This document shows, piece by piece, positions 1-9,928 of a stretch of 64,000 nucleotides of DNA. The notes below the pieces were generated by a model. It was not told the DNA's origin and did no database searches. It was given only the letters and a program-made list of their open reading frames with translations. The position numbers were made by a program, and so were the translations under genes. Origin of the DNA: Paracoccaceae bacterium (lineage in GTDB: Bacteria; Pseudomonadota; Alphaproteobacteria; Rhodobacterales; Rhodobacteraceae). The first letter of the stretch is position 1; each line of letters begins with the position of its first letter. Location: positions 60,535-124,534 of the forward strand of contig JAGWVA010000002.1 in assembly GCA_028875855.1 (NCBI GenBank), written 5' to 3'.

Positions 1-321
1 CTGCGACGGGAAGAGGCGATGAGCGCGGTGGACGCGATCCGCATCGCCGCCGCGCGACGCTTCCGCCCGATCATTATGACGACCTTCTGCGCGCTTCTGG
101 GCGTCTTGCCCATCGCGCTTGGCACCGGGACCAGTTCAGAACTGCGCCAGCCGCTGGGCGTGGCCGTGGTGGGCGGGCTGGTCGTCAGTCAGGCCCTCAC
201 GCTTTACATCACGCCGGTGATCTTCGTGCAGATGGAACGGCTCTCGGCCTGGGTCAATGGGCTCTTCAAGCGGCAGCGGAAGACCCGGCCGGGCCACGAA
301 GCGCCGGTCATGGCCGAGTGA
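1..321 (+). CDS. RND-family multidrug efflux permease, C-terminal end (5' truncated by window)
   Basis: The reading frame is open from base 1 and ends at 321, so about 106 C-terminal residues are visible. The motif RFRPIIMTTFCALLGVLPIA, followed by GSELRQPLG-like residues and a last hydrophobic helix ending in LTLYITPVIFVQMERL, is the characteristic final transmembrane region of AcrB/MdtB/MdtC-type inner-membrane proton-driven drug pumps. The tail is short, basic and cytoplasmic. The adaptor and other pump genes would lie upstream, outside the window. The gene converges on opgH (stop at 366) with a 44-bp gap. Family assignment is firm; substrate range cannot be told. Confidence 0.9.
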   Translation: MRREEAMSAVDAIRIAAARRFRPIIMTTFCALLGVLPIALGTGTSSELRQPLGVAVVGGLVVSQALTLYITPVIFVQMERLSAWVNGLFKRQRKTRPGHEAPVMAE

Positions 322-365
322 CCGCTGCGGCCTGATGCGGCCTGAGCTTTGGCAGCGGGCGGCGG

Positions 366-2117
366 TCAGGCCGTGGCCCGCAGCGCCTCCCAGTCGGCAA
401 GGATACGGTCGTGGGCGGCCACGACCGCCGGCACATGCCGGTCGGTGCACGTCCGCAAAAGCCCCGAACGCGCCGGGCGCGAGGTCCAGGCGATCAGCCA
501 GGGTGCCGCCATCATCGGAAGCGCGACGGGCAGCAGCCACAACACCAGATCGGGCGCGAGCGCCTGTGCGGCCGCCAGAAGCGCAAGGCCCGTCAGCACG
601 ATCCAGCGCGCGGCGGCCCAGGCATCGGCCACCGACAGCGTGCCGTCGCCCCGGTTGTTGGTGGGCCAGCCCGCGTCGATCCGCATCAGCACCTGCACGA
701 CCGAGCGCGTGGTGAACATCAGCATCACCGGCGCGATCAGGCTGGACATCGCAAGTTCCCAGATCGTCGAGACGAAAGCCACGACAGCCCCCCCGAAGGG
801 CCGCGCCCGTCCGGTGACCGCCGCCTCGATCGCGATGAGCAGCTTGGGCAGCAGCAGCAACCCGAAGACCCCGAAGGCAAGCCCGATGGCCTTCGACGTC
901 TCGTTCGACGGAAAGACCGGGAACAGCAGGCGCGGCTCGGGGAAATAGTCGGGCGCGGGGACGAAGAGCGGCGCCGCGATGGAGGCGAGGATGAAGCCCA
1001 GCCACAGAAGCGGCGCGATATAGGACAGGATGCCTTGGAGGAAGACGAACCGGCTCCAGGGTTTCAGGCCGGGCGCCTCGATCAGGCGGGCGTGTTGCAG
1101 GTTGCCCTGACACCAGCGCCGATCGCGTTTGGCGAAATCGACGATGTTCTCGGGGCCTTCCTCGTAAGAGCCTTCAAGGTCGGGGTCGAGCCGCACCAGC
1201 CAGCCATTGCGCGCCAGAAGCGCTGCCTCGACATAGTCATGGCTGAGGATATGGCCGCCGAAGGGGGGCTGCCCGGACAGCGCGGGCAGGCCGCAGGAGG
1301 CGACGAAGGCTTCGACCCGCACCAGCGCGTTGTGACCCCAGAACGGCCCCGTGCGCCCCGCCATCAGCGCAAGACCGCGCGCATAGACGGGCGAGAAGAA
1401 GCTGGCCGAGAACTGCTGCGCCCGGCCAAAGCGCGAGCGCGCGCGGATGATCTTGGGCAGCGTCTGCAACAGGCCGAGGTCGGGCACGGCCTCCATCCGG
1501 CGGACCATCTCGACGATGGTGTCCGCCGCCATCAGGCTGTCGGCGTCAAGGATCAGCGCGTAGTCGTAGGCGCCGCCCGAGCGGGTGAAGAATTCCTCGA
1601 CGTTGCCGGCCTTCTTGCCCGTGTTGCTGGCACGGCGACGGTAGAAAAGGCGCCCCTCGGCGGCACGGCTCGTGACGAGATGGGCGAACCAGTGACGCTC
1701 GGCTGCCGCAATCGCATCGTTGCGGGTATCGGACAGGATGGCGAAATCGAACTGCGAGGCGACCCCGAGCGCCGCCAGCCCCTCGTCCATGGCGGCGACG
1801 CGGGCGAAGGTGACGACGGGGTCTTCGTTGTAAACCGGCACGAGGATCGCGGTGCGGCCCCGGATCGGCCCGTCGATCCGCGGGATGGGGCGTCTGCGCC
1901 AGAACAGGCCCCAGAGCCCCTGCACCGCGCCCCAGGCCAGCCAGAAGGTCGATCCGAAGATCAGGGCCGAGCGCACGACATCCATCGCGTCGAACCCGTC
2001 CGCCAGCCCGAATTGCAGGAACAGAAGACCCGCGCCCACCGCAAGGGCGAGGCTCAGGCCAAGGGCAATGGCCCGCCGCCACCACAGCGCGCGGGTCCCG
2101 TCATGCCTTGGGTCCAA
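366..2117 (-). CDS. opgH: Glucans biosynthesis glucosyltransferase H (OpgH/MdoH)
   Basis: Inner-membrane family-2 glycosyltransferase that builds the glucose backbone of osmoregulated periplasmic glucans from UDP-glucose. The 583-residue protein has N-terminal transmembrane segments (about residues 15-35 and 45-70), then the catalytic domain beginning ILVPVYNEDP, with FAILSDT, LILDADSLM and RRWCQGNLQH as the nucleotide-sugar and acceptor motifs, then four or more C-terminal membrane helices. Compared with enterobacterial OpgH (over 840 residues) it lacks the long N-terminal cytoplasmic extension. The best start is TTG at 2117, two nucleotides after an in-frame TGA (2123-2121) that ends the preceding short ORF. 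A weak GGAAAC lies upstream as ribosome-binding site. It is the last gene of an opgG-opgI-opgH run; no opgC-like succinyl transferase follows. Confidence 0.93.
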   Translation of the reverse strand: MDPRHDGTRALWWRRAIALGLSLALAVGAGLLFLQFGLADGFDAMDVVRSALIFGSTFWLAWGAVQGLWGLFWRRRPIPRIDGPIRGRTAILVPVYNEDPVVTFARVAAMDEGLAALGVASQFDFAILSDTRNDAIAAAERHWFAHLVTSRAAEGRLFYRRRASNTGKKAGNVEEFFTRSGGAYDYALILDADSLMAADTIVEMVRRMEAVPDLGLLQTLPKIIRARSRFGRAQQFSASFFSPVYARGLALMAGRTGPFWGHNALVRVEAFVASCGLPALSGQPPFGGHILSHDYVEAALLARNGWLVRLDPDLEGSYEEGPENIVDFAKRDRRWCQGNLQHARLIEAPGLKPWSRFVFLQGILSYIAPLLWLGFILASIAAPLFVPAPDYFPEPRLLFPVFPSNETSKAIGLAFGVFGLLLLPKLLIAIEAAVTGRARPFGGAVVAFVSTIWELAMSSLIAPVMLMFTTRSVVQVLMRIDAGWPTNNRGDGTLSVADAWAAARWIVLTGLALLAAAQALAPDLVLWLLPVALPMMAAPWLIAWTSRPARSGLLRTCTDRHVPAVVAAHDRILADWEALRATA

Positions 2118-2120
2118 GGA

Positions 2121-2300
2121 TCAGTTTCCAAGCAGTTGCGCGCGCAGCCACGGACCCCAGACGGGCCGCAGCCGGGCGAAGAGGCCCTTGGGGTGCTCCA
2201 ACACCTGCCGGGGCATCGCAAGCGGTGCATTCGGCAATTCCCCCAGCCGCTCCGCGGGGGAACGTTCGGTCATCTCAACCGGGGAAAGGTCCTTGGCCAT
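2121..2300 (-). CDS. opgI: Small OpgI-like protein between opgG and opgH
   Basis: A 59-residue hydrophilic ORF lies between opgG and opgH. Its ATG at 2300 overlaps the opgG stop (TGATG), so translation is probably coupled; an in-frame ATG at 2315, inside opgG, is an alternative start. It is in the same frame as opgH and separated from it only by a TGA. It contains ERLGELPNAPLAMP and a basic stretch FARLRPVWGPWLRAQL, resembling a piece of the N-terminal cytoplasmic region of longer OpgH proteins. In Rhodobacter sphaeroides an opgGIH operon is known in which all three genes are needed for backbone synthesis; position and size match opgI. Identity with that opgI is inferred from synteny, not from a sequence comparison. 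Confidence 0.65.
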   Translation of the reverse strand: MAKDLSPVEMTERSPAERLGELPNAPLAMPRQVLEHPKGLFARLRPVWGPWLRAQLLGN

Positions 2301-3901
2301 CAGTTTCTCATCCATTGGTAAAGCCAGACTTCCGTCAGCTTGCGCCCGTAGCCTGCGATATGGGCTGTCAGTTCCACGATACTGCCCGCCGATGCCGAGA
2401 CATCGATCACGAGCCGCCATATGTCGCTGCCCGAGACCTTGAACAAGGTCTGGGTGACAATTTTTCCATGCGACACGGTGACCACGGGCTGAACCTCGGC
2501 GTCACCGGGCATGTTGGCGAGCAATCCGCCCTTGAAGTCGATGACGAACTTGCGCAGGCCGGGGGTGGGCTTGCTGCCCGAGATGCCCCCGTGACCGGCG
2601 CGCGTGTCATGGACATAGGCGCGTTGGCCCCGGCTGTCGGGGGGCAGGTTGCCCCATTTCAGCCGGTAGCGGAATTCCAGTTCATCCCCCGCCTTGACGG
2701 GCGCCGAGGGGATCCAGAAGGCGACGATGTTGTCGTTCACTTCCAGCTCGGAGGGGATTTCGACAAGGCGCACCGCGCCTTCGCCCCAGTCGCCGATCGG
2801 CTCCACGTCGATCGAGGGGCGTTTCTCGTATTTGGCGCCGACATCCTGATAATCGGCGTAGTTCCGGTCGCGCTGGTGCAGGCCGAAGGTCTTGGGCGAT
2901 TTCAGCGCGAAGACGGAGCTTCCCAGCCGGGGCGGGTTGTTGAGCTGTCGCCACATCACGTCGCCATCGGCCCGCCGGATCATCAGCCCGTCGGAATCGT
3001 GCACCTGCGGGCGGTAGTCGTCGAAGCCCGCGCGGTTCACGTCGGAATAGAGAAACATCGAGGTGAGGGGCGCGACGCCAAGCTGCTGGACGGCGGCGCG
3101 GAAGAACAGCCGGGCCGTGACTTCCATCACCGTGTTCTCGCCCGGGCTGATGACGAAGCGATAGGCCCCGGTGCAGGACGGGCTTTCGAGCGCGGCATTC
3201 ACCACGACGCTTTGCGCGCCCGGGGCGGGGCGTTCGAGGTAGAAGGCCGAGAAACGCGGGAATTCCTCGGCGCCGGGCAGGCCCGTGTTGATCGCAAGGC
3301 CGCGGGCCGAAAGGCCGTAGGTGTTGCCCTCGCCAAGCGCGCGGAAGTAGGACGCGCCGATGAAGGCCACGATCTCGTCAAAGATGTCGGCGCGGTTCAG
3401 CGGATAGCGCAGCCGGAAGCCCGCGACGCCCTGAAGGGCCGTCTTCGCGGGCACCTTGGCGGCCAGATCGCCGTGGTAGATGAAATCGTCCGTGGTGAAG
3501 GTGAAATCGCGGGCCATGCCGTCCGCGACCTCGTCCAGCATGACGGGCGTATCGAACAGCCAGCCAAGGTGGAAGGCGTCCATCCGGAAGAAGCTGCCCG
3601 GCGTGTTCCAGCGCGCCCGGTCGGGATTATACTGAATGCGCTGGTAGTCGTCGTATTTCAGCGCGCCGAGGAAGCTCGTGACCTTCTGGGGCGCGACATA
3701 GGGTTTCTTCGACAGTTCCCGCATCTGCTGCGTGAGGATGTCGAACGAGAACTTCTGCGGTGCAGCAGGTGCCGGCGCATCCTCCGCCATGGCGCCTCGG
3801 GGCAGGGCGGTCGTCGCCAGCAGAACGGCCGTGGCCGTCCCCGCCGCAAGCAGGCTGCGGCGGGTCAGGCGGGGAAGGTGGGCCGGGCTGGCGTCAAGCA
3901 T
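2300..3901 (-). CDS. opgG: Glucans biosynthesis protein G (OpgG/MdoG), Tat-exported
   Basis: Periplasmic protein of 533 residues needed for assembly of the osmoregulated periplasmic glucan backbone. The N terminus has a twin-arginine signal (LTRRSLLAAG, then a hydrophobic run ending ALPRGAMA before EDAP), so it should be folded before export; Tat export is an inference from the motif. The mature part begins FSFDILTQQMRELSKKPY and has the beta-sandwich architecture and length expected of the family, including FFRMDAFHLGWLF and NPPRLGSSVFAL. It is first in the opgG-opgI-opgH unit; its stop overlaps the opgI start. Glucan genes are generally needed at low osmolarity, but I see no specific regulatory site in the 344-bp upstream gap. 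Confidence 0.93.
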   Translation of the reverse strand: MLDASPAHLPRLTRRSLLAAGTATAVLLATTALPRGAMAEDAPAPAAPQKFSFDILTQQMRELSKKPYVAPQKVTSFLGALKYDDYQRIQYNPDRARWNTPGSFFRMDAFHLGWLFDTPVMLDEVADGMARDFTFTTDDFIYHGDLAAKVPAKTALQGVAGFRLRYPLNRADIFDEIVAFIGASYFRALGEGNTYGLSARGLAINTGLPGAEEFPRFSAFYLERPAPGAQSVVVNAALESPSCTGAYRFVISPGENTVMEVTARLFFRAAVQQLGVAPLTSMFLYSDVNRAGFDDYRPQVHDSDGLMIRRADGDVMWRQLNNPPRLGSSVFALKSPKTFGLHQRDRNYADYQDVGAKYEKRPSIDVEPIGDWGEGAVRLVEIPSELEVNDNIVAFWIPSAPVKAGDELEFRYRLKWGNLPPDSRGQRAYVHDTRAGHGGISGSKPTPGLRKFVIDFKGGLLANMPGDAEVQPVVTVSHGKIVTQTLFKVSGSDIWRLVIDVSASAGSIVELTAHIAGYGRKLTEVWLYQWMRN

Positions 3902-4245
3902 GAGGTGTCTGATTCGGGTGCGGTTAAGTTGCGACGATACAAATCACTTTCCCCGATCCTTCGCCATATCCGGCATATGCGTCGGCTGCATATCTCCCTT
4001 CGCGCCCGTGGTGGGGGCCGGGTTTTCGGCCATTCTTTGCCAACCCCTGCCCGCAGCGCTTTGCCGGCGCAGAAAATCCGGGCGTCTGGCCGGTTTTTGC
4101 TGACCTCTCGGGCAGGTTTTGTCCGGTTTCCGCCGCCCGCAACCGCCCGGGTGTTGACATGTCGAGCGGCGGAACGCGGCGGAGAGCTTTCCGGGGAATG
4201 CGAATTTTCATTGACTCAATCAAACGATTGATTGAATTTCATGTC
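3902..4245. promoter_or_regulatory. Divergent intergenic region opgG / tetR
   Basis: 344 bp separate the divergent opgG and TetR-family genes, so promoters for both must lie here. The TetR side holds a TTGACT hexamer (4211-4216) running into a perfect 8-4-8 palindrome (4216-4235). On the opgG side I found no convincing -35/-10 pair and no strong Shine-Dalgarno. Open frames across this gap have poor composition and no ribosome-binding site. Confidence 0.6.
4216..4235. promoter_or_regulatory. Operator-like palindrome upstream of tetR
   Basis: Perfect inverted repeat TCAATCAA-ACGA-TTGATTGA, ten bases before the chosen TetR-family ATG and overlapping a TTGACT hexamer at 4211-4216. Size, symmetry and position fit an autoregulatory TetR operator controlling the whole efflux cassette. 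Operator function is inferred. Confidence 0.7.
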
Positions 4246-4926
4246 ATGGCTGATCCGGACGCATATTCCCCAGGCGCTGCGGCGCGCGCGAGCGAGCGAA
4301 ATCCGACGCGCGACGCGCTGGTCGAGGCGGCGCTGCACCTGTTCGGGCACAAGGGCTTTGCGGCCGCCTCGACGCGCGAGATCGCGGCCCGGGCCGGGGC
4401 CAATGTCGCCGCCATCGCCTATCACTTCGGCGGCAAGGAGGGGCTCCGGCTCGCCTGCGTCGAGGCCATCGCGCATCATTTCGACGAGGTGCTGCTGACC
4501 GACGGCGTCCGCCCGCCTGCCAATCCTGTCGCCGCGCGGCAAATGCTGGAGGCGGTCGTGCGCTCCGGCGTGCGGTTCATGGCCTCGGGCGCCCCGGCGC
4601 AGGACGTGGTGACCTTCCTTCTGCGCGAGGTGACGGAAGGGGGCCCCTTTCTCGACACCCTGTTCGCGCGCGTGCTGGAGCCGCGTCACCGTCTGCTCTG
4701 CGCGCTCTGGGGGGCTGCGACCGGGACCGAGGCCGAGGCCGAGGCGACGCGCCTCGCTGTCTTCGCGATGATGGGGCAGGTCGTCTATTTCCGCATCGGT
4801 CGCCCGATGATCCTGCGCCGCATGGGCTGGCAGGAGGTGACGCCCGATGCCGCCGACCGGATTGCCGCGATGCTGGTGGCGAACCTGAACGCGGCGCTTG
4901 ATGCAACCGAAAGGACCAAGCCATGA
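4246..4926 (+). CDS. TetR-family repressor, CecR (DUF1956) type
   Basis: 226-residue regulator. The N-terminal helix-turn-helix is clear: ALVEAALHLFGHKGFAAAS, then TREIAARAGANVAAIAYHFGGKEGL (about residues 25-70), with a C-terminal ligand-binding and dimerisation domain resembling the DUF1956 domain of CecR/YbiH. Start chosen at ATG 4246: an earlier in-frame ATG (4198) would put the operator-like palindrome inside the coding sequence. No clear Shine-Dalgarno precedes 4246, so the message may be leaderless. Its stop overlaps the start of the membrane-fusion gene, forming an operon with an efflux cassette as in enterobacterial cecR-ybhGFSR. It probably represses its own operon until a toxic compound binds. 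Confidence 0.85.
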   Translation: MADPDAYSPGAAARASERNPTRDALVEAALHLFGHKGFAAASTREIAARAGANVAAIAYHFGGKEGLRLACVEAIAHHFDEVLLTDGVRPPANPVAARQMLEAVVRSGVRFMASGAPAQDVVTFLLREVTEGGPFLDTLFARVLEPRHRLLCALWGAATGTEAEAEATRLAVFAMMGQVVYFRIGRPMILRRMGWQEVTPDAADRIAAMLVANLNAALDATERTKP

Positions 4927-5879
4927 GCGTGATCTGCGCGATCCCGGTGCTGAGCGCGTTTTTCTCGGCCTGCACGCCGCCGCCCCCGCTCGCGACCGGC
5001 TATGTCGAGGGGCAATACGACCTGATCGCGCCCGTCGCGGTGGCGCAGGTTGACCGGCTTGACGTCCGGCGCGGGGCGCGCGTTGCGGCGGGGGCCGCCA
5101 TGGTCCGGATGGAGCGGCGCGATGCGGATCTCGCTCTGGCCAAGGCCAACGCCGCCTATGCGCAGGCCGAAAGCCAGTTGGCCGACCTCAAGCAGGGCAG
5201 GCGGCCCGAAGAGATCGCGGTGCTGCAGGCGGCGCTGACGTCCGCGAGGGCGCAGGCCGAGAATGCGCAGCGCGAACTGACCCGGGCGCAGAGCCTCAAC
5301 GATCGCGGGGTGGCGCCGCAGTCTAACCTCGACAGCGCGCGCACCGCGCTTGACGTTGCGAATGCGGCCGTGGCGCAGGCGACGGCGAACCTTGCGGTCG
5401 CCAAGCTGCCCGCGCGCCCCGACCAGATCGCCGCCGCCGAGGCCGCCGTTGCGCAGGCCCGCGCCGCCCGGGACGAGGCAGCATGGCAGCTTGGCAAGCG
5501 CACCCTGACCGCACCGGCGGCGGGCGAGGTGACCGAGGTGCTGCGCAATCCGGGCGAGATCGCTGGGCCTTCCGCCCCGGTGCTGACCTTCCTGCCCGAC
5601 GGCGCGGTGAAGCTGAAGCTTTACATGCCCGAAACCGTGATCGCGTCGATCCATGTCGGCACGCGGCTCACGGTGCATTGCGACGGCTGCGGCAGCGGCG
5701 AGCGGGCCACCGTCACCTATGTCTCGGACCAGCCGGAATTCACGCCGCCGGTGATCTACTCGCTCGATAACCGCCAGAAGCTCGTCTATCTCGTCGAGGC
5801 GCGTCCCGATCCGTCCGCCGTGCAGCTCAAGCCCGGCCAGATCGTCGATGTGGCCCTGCCTCAGGGGGCGCAGGGATGA
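4923..5879 (+). CDS. HlyD/YbhG-type periplasmic adaptor of ABC efflux system
   Basis: 318 residues. A short hydrophobic N terminus ends in FFSAC, a lipobox-like sequence (imperfect, with F where L is usual), suggesting an inner-membrane anchored lipoprotein. A barrel/lipoyl half (YDLIAPVAVAQVDRLDVRRG), a long Ala/Gln-rich coiled-coil hairpin (about residues 60-180, with repeated AxAQAE patterns) and the returning lipoyl half (TLTAPAAGEVTEVLRNPGEI) follow in the usual order for membrane-fusion proteins. It starts four bases inside the tetR stop and ends overlapping the ATPase gene. Likely role: bridge between the ABC exporter and an outer-membrane channel encoded elsewhere. Family firm, substrate unknown. 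Confidence 0.88.
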   Translation: MSVICAIPVLSAFFSACTPPPPLATGYVEGQYDLIAPVAVAQVDRLDVRRGARVAAGAAMVRMERRDADLALAKANAAYAQAESQLADLKQGRRPEEIAVLQAALTSARAQAENAQRELTRAQSLNDRGVAPQSNLDSARTALDVANAAVAQATANLAVAKLPARPDQIAAAEAAVAQARAARDEAAWQLGKRTLTAPAAGEVTEVLRNPGEIAGPSAPVLTFLPDGAVKLKLYMPETVIASIHVGTRLTVHCDGCGSGERATVTYVSDQPEFTPPVIYSLDNRQKLVYLVEARPDPSAVQLKPGQIVDVALPQGAQG

Positions 5880-6811
5880 GCGCGCCCGCCATCGACGTGC
5901 ACGGGCTGGTGAAACGCTACGGCGACAAGACGGTGGTGGACGATGTCTCGATGACCGTGAAGACGGGCGAGATCTCGGGCTTTCTCGGTCCCAACGGGTC
6001 GGGCAAGACGACGACGATCCGCGTCATGTGCGGGCTTTTGAAACCGGATGCGGGCCGCGGCACGGTGCTGGGCTTCGACCTGCTGCGCGACGGTCTGCGG
6101 ATCAAGCGCGAGGTGGGCTACATGACGCAGAAGTTCTCGTTCTACGAAGACCTGTCGATCGAGGAGAACCTGAACTTCGTCGCCGGCCTCTACCAGATCG
6201 CGCCGCGCCGCAAGGTGGTGGCCGATACGCTGGACCAGCTTGGCCTCACCTCGCGGCGGCGCCAGCTGGCGGGGCGGCTGTCGGGCGGCTGGAAGCAGCG
6301 GCTGGCGCTTGCGGCCTGCACGATGCACAACCCCAAGCTTCTGCTGCTGGACGAACCCACGGCCGGCGTGGACCCGAAGGCCCGCCGCGAGTTCTGGGAC
6401 GAGATCCACCGGCTGGCCGCGACCGGCATCACCGTCCTCGTCTCGACCCATTACATGGACGAGGCCGAACGCTGCCACCGGATCAATTACATCTCTTACG
6501 GGCGGCTGATCGCCTCGGGCACGGTGGCCGAGGTCGTGGCGGGCGCGGGGCTCACGACCTTCGTGCTGGACGGCAAGGACAGCGCCACGATGGCCAGCCT
6601 GTCGGCGCGGCTGCACCGCGCCCCGGGCGTCGATCAGGTGGCCCCCTTCGGTGTGACGCTACATGTCGTTGGCCACGATGCCAAGGCGCTGGAGGCTTCG
6701 GTCCGCACCCTTGCCGACGAGGTGCCGGGGGTCAGCGTGCGGCACGCCGCAACCAGCCTTGAAGACACGTTCATCCAGTTGATGAGCCAGTCACGGGACA
6801 ACATGGCATGA
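5876..6811 (+). CDS. ABC transporter ATP-binding protein (YbhF-like, single domain)
   Basis: 311-residue ABC ATPase with Walker A GPNGSGKTTT (about residues 37-46), Q-loop YMTQKFSFYEDLS, signature LSGGWKQRLALA, Walker B LLLLDEPTAGVDP and the H-loop VSTHYMDEAE. E. coli YbhF carries two such domains in one chain; here there is only one, so the active transporter probably uses a homodimer. The C-terminal 90 residues form the small regulatory domain common in drug/lipid exporters of the ABC-2 class. It overlaps both neighbours by four bases, indicating coupled translation with the adaptor and permease. Confidence 0.93.
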   Translation: MSAPAIDVHGLVKRYGDKTVVDDVSMTVKTGEISGFLGPNGSGKTTTIRVMCGLLKPDAGRGTVLGFDLLRDGLRIKREVGYMTQKFSFYEDLSIEENLNFVAGLYQIAPRRKVVADTLDQLGLTSRRRQLAGRLSGGWKQRLALAACTMHNPKLLLLDEPTAGVDPKARREFWDEIHRLAATGITVLVSTHYMDEAERCHRINYISYGRLIASGTVAEVVAGAGLTTFVLDGKDSATMASLSARLHRAPGVDQVAPFGVTLHVVGHDAKALEASVRTLADEVPGVSVRHAATSLEDTFIQLMSQSRDNMA

Positions 6812-7944
6812 ACGGCTTCTTCTCCCCCCGCCGGCTTTGGGCCATGCTCGTGAAGGAGACGATCCAGATGCGGCGCGACCGCGTCACCTTCGCGATGATG
6901 CTGGGCGTGCCGCTGATGATGCTGGTGCTGTTCGGCTATGCGATCAACACGAACCCCAAGCACCTGCCCGCCGCCCTCGTGGCCCCCACGCAGGACCGCT
7001 ATTCCCGCGCCATCGTGACCGCGCTCGAGACGACGGGCTATTATCATTTCACCCATGTCGGCATCTCGGCCGCAGAGGCGGAGTCGCTCATCGCGCGCGG
7101 GGCTGTCTCTTTCGTCGTCACGATCCCGTCCGACTTCGACCGGCGCGTGGAGCGGGGCGACCATCCGACGCTTCTGATCGAGGCGGATGCGACCGACCCT
7201 TCCGCATCCTCCGGCGCGGTCTCTACCCTTGGCACCGTCGCGCAGCAGGCGCTGCAGCACGAGCAGGGAACCGAGGCGCAGGCGGCCGCACAGGCGGCCA
7301 GCCAGCTTCAGGTGATCGTTCATAACCGCTACAATCCCGAGGGTGTCACGCAGTTCAACATCGTCCCCGGCCTTCTGGGCACGATCCTGCAGATGACCAT
7401 GGTGATGATGACCGCCATGGCCCTGACGCGCGAGGTCGAGCGGGGCACGATGGAGAACCTGCTCGCGATGCCCGCAAGCCCGTTCGAGATCATGCTGGGC
7501 AAGGTGCTTCCGTTCTTTGCCGTGGGCGCGGTGCAGATGACGGTGATCCTTGTCGCGGCGAAGGTGCTGTTTCTCGTCCCCTTCGTCGGAAGCCTCTGGC
7601 TGCTGCTCACCGGCGTTTTGATCTTTGTCATGGCGCTGGTGCTGCTGGGTTATACGATCTCCTCGCTTGCGCGGACGCAGATGCAGGCGATGCAGTTGAG
7701 TTTCTTCTTCTTCCTCCCGTCCATCCTGATGTCGGGCTTCATGTTTCCGTTCCGGGGCATGCCCGCCTGGGCGCAGGCGCTGGGAGAACTGCTGCCGCTG
7801 ACGCATTTCCTGCGGCTTGTGCGGGCGGTCATGCTGAAAGGGGCTGGCTTTGCCGATATCCGTCCGACCATCGTGGCGCTTCTGGCTTTCGTTGTGGCCT
7901 TCGCCGTGCTTGCGCTCAGCCGGTTCCGCCGCACGCTTGACTAG
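6808..7944 (+). CDS. ABC-2 type permease of efflux system (YbhS/YbhR-like)
   Basis: 378-residue inner-membrane permease. One N-terminal helix (about residues 20-42, MMLGVPLMMLVLFGYAI) is followed by a large periplasmic loop of about 130 residues and then five C-terminal helices, the ABC-2 layout. The conserved ALTREVERGTMENLLAMPAS segment precedes the second helix. E. coli has two permease genes (ybhS and ybhR); only one is present here, implying a homodimer. It overlaps the ATPase gene by four bases and ends 15 bp before a P-type ATPase gene. Part of a TetR-controlled drug or envelope-active-compound exporter. Confidence 0.9.
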   Translation: MNGFFSPRRLWAMLVKETIQMRRDRVTFAMMLGVPLMMLVLFGYAINTNPKHLPAALVAPTQDRYSRAIVTALETTGYYHFTHVGISAAEAESLIARGAVSFVVTIPSDFDRRVERGDHPTLLIEADATDPSASSGAVSTLGTVAQQALQHEQGTEAQAAAQAASQLQVIVHNRYNPEGVTQFNIVPGLLGTILQMTMVMMTAMALTREVERGTMENLLAMPASPFEIMLGKVLPFFAVGAVQMTVILVAAKVLFLVPFVGSLWLLLTGVLIFVMALVLLGYTISSLARTQMQAMQLSFFFFLPSILMSGFMFPFRGMPAWAQALGELLPLTHFLRLVRAVMLKGAGFADIRPTIVALLAFVVAFAVLALSRFRRTLD

Positions 7945-7959
7945 GGGCGGGGACGCGGC

Positions 7960-9795
<1,836 letters not shown>

Positions 9796-9800
9796 AGGGT

Positions 9801-9840
9801 GGCCCGCCTTCGGGTCTGGGGGTCGAAGGCGGGCCTCTTC
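9801..9840. terminator. Bidirectional terminator-like hairpin
   Basis: Perfect 12-bp inverted repeat GGCCCGCCTTCG (9801-9812) and CGAAGGCGGGCC (9824-9835) with an 11-base loop, between the convergent metal ATPase and histidine kinase genes. The T-rich tail is weak (TCTTC), so it may act as a rho-independent terminator or as an RNA-end stabiliser. Confidence 0.7.
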
Positions 9841-9928
9841 AGACATGCGTATCCGAAGACGGCGGTTTGGGACGCCGGAAAGCCGGTTACCGCGCCCCCG
9901 CTGACGGCAGGCTGACGCGGCGCGCGGC

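Noticed and set aside
3924..4223. 99-codon minus-strand open frame in the opgG-tetR gap
   Set aside because: No ribosome-binding site, composition unlike its neighbours, and it covers the palindrome and promoter of the divergent tetR gene.
4211..4235. FNR/Crp-type site (TTGAC-N-ATCAA) at the tetR promoter
   Set aside because: The half-sites are three bases apart rather than four, and the larger 8-4-8 palindrome explains the sequence better.
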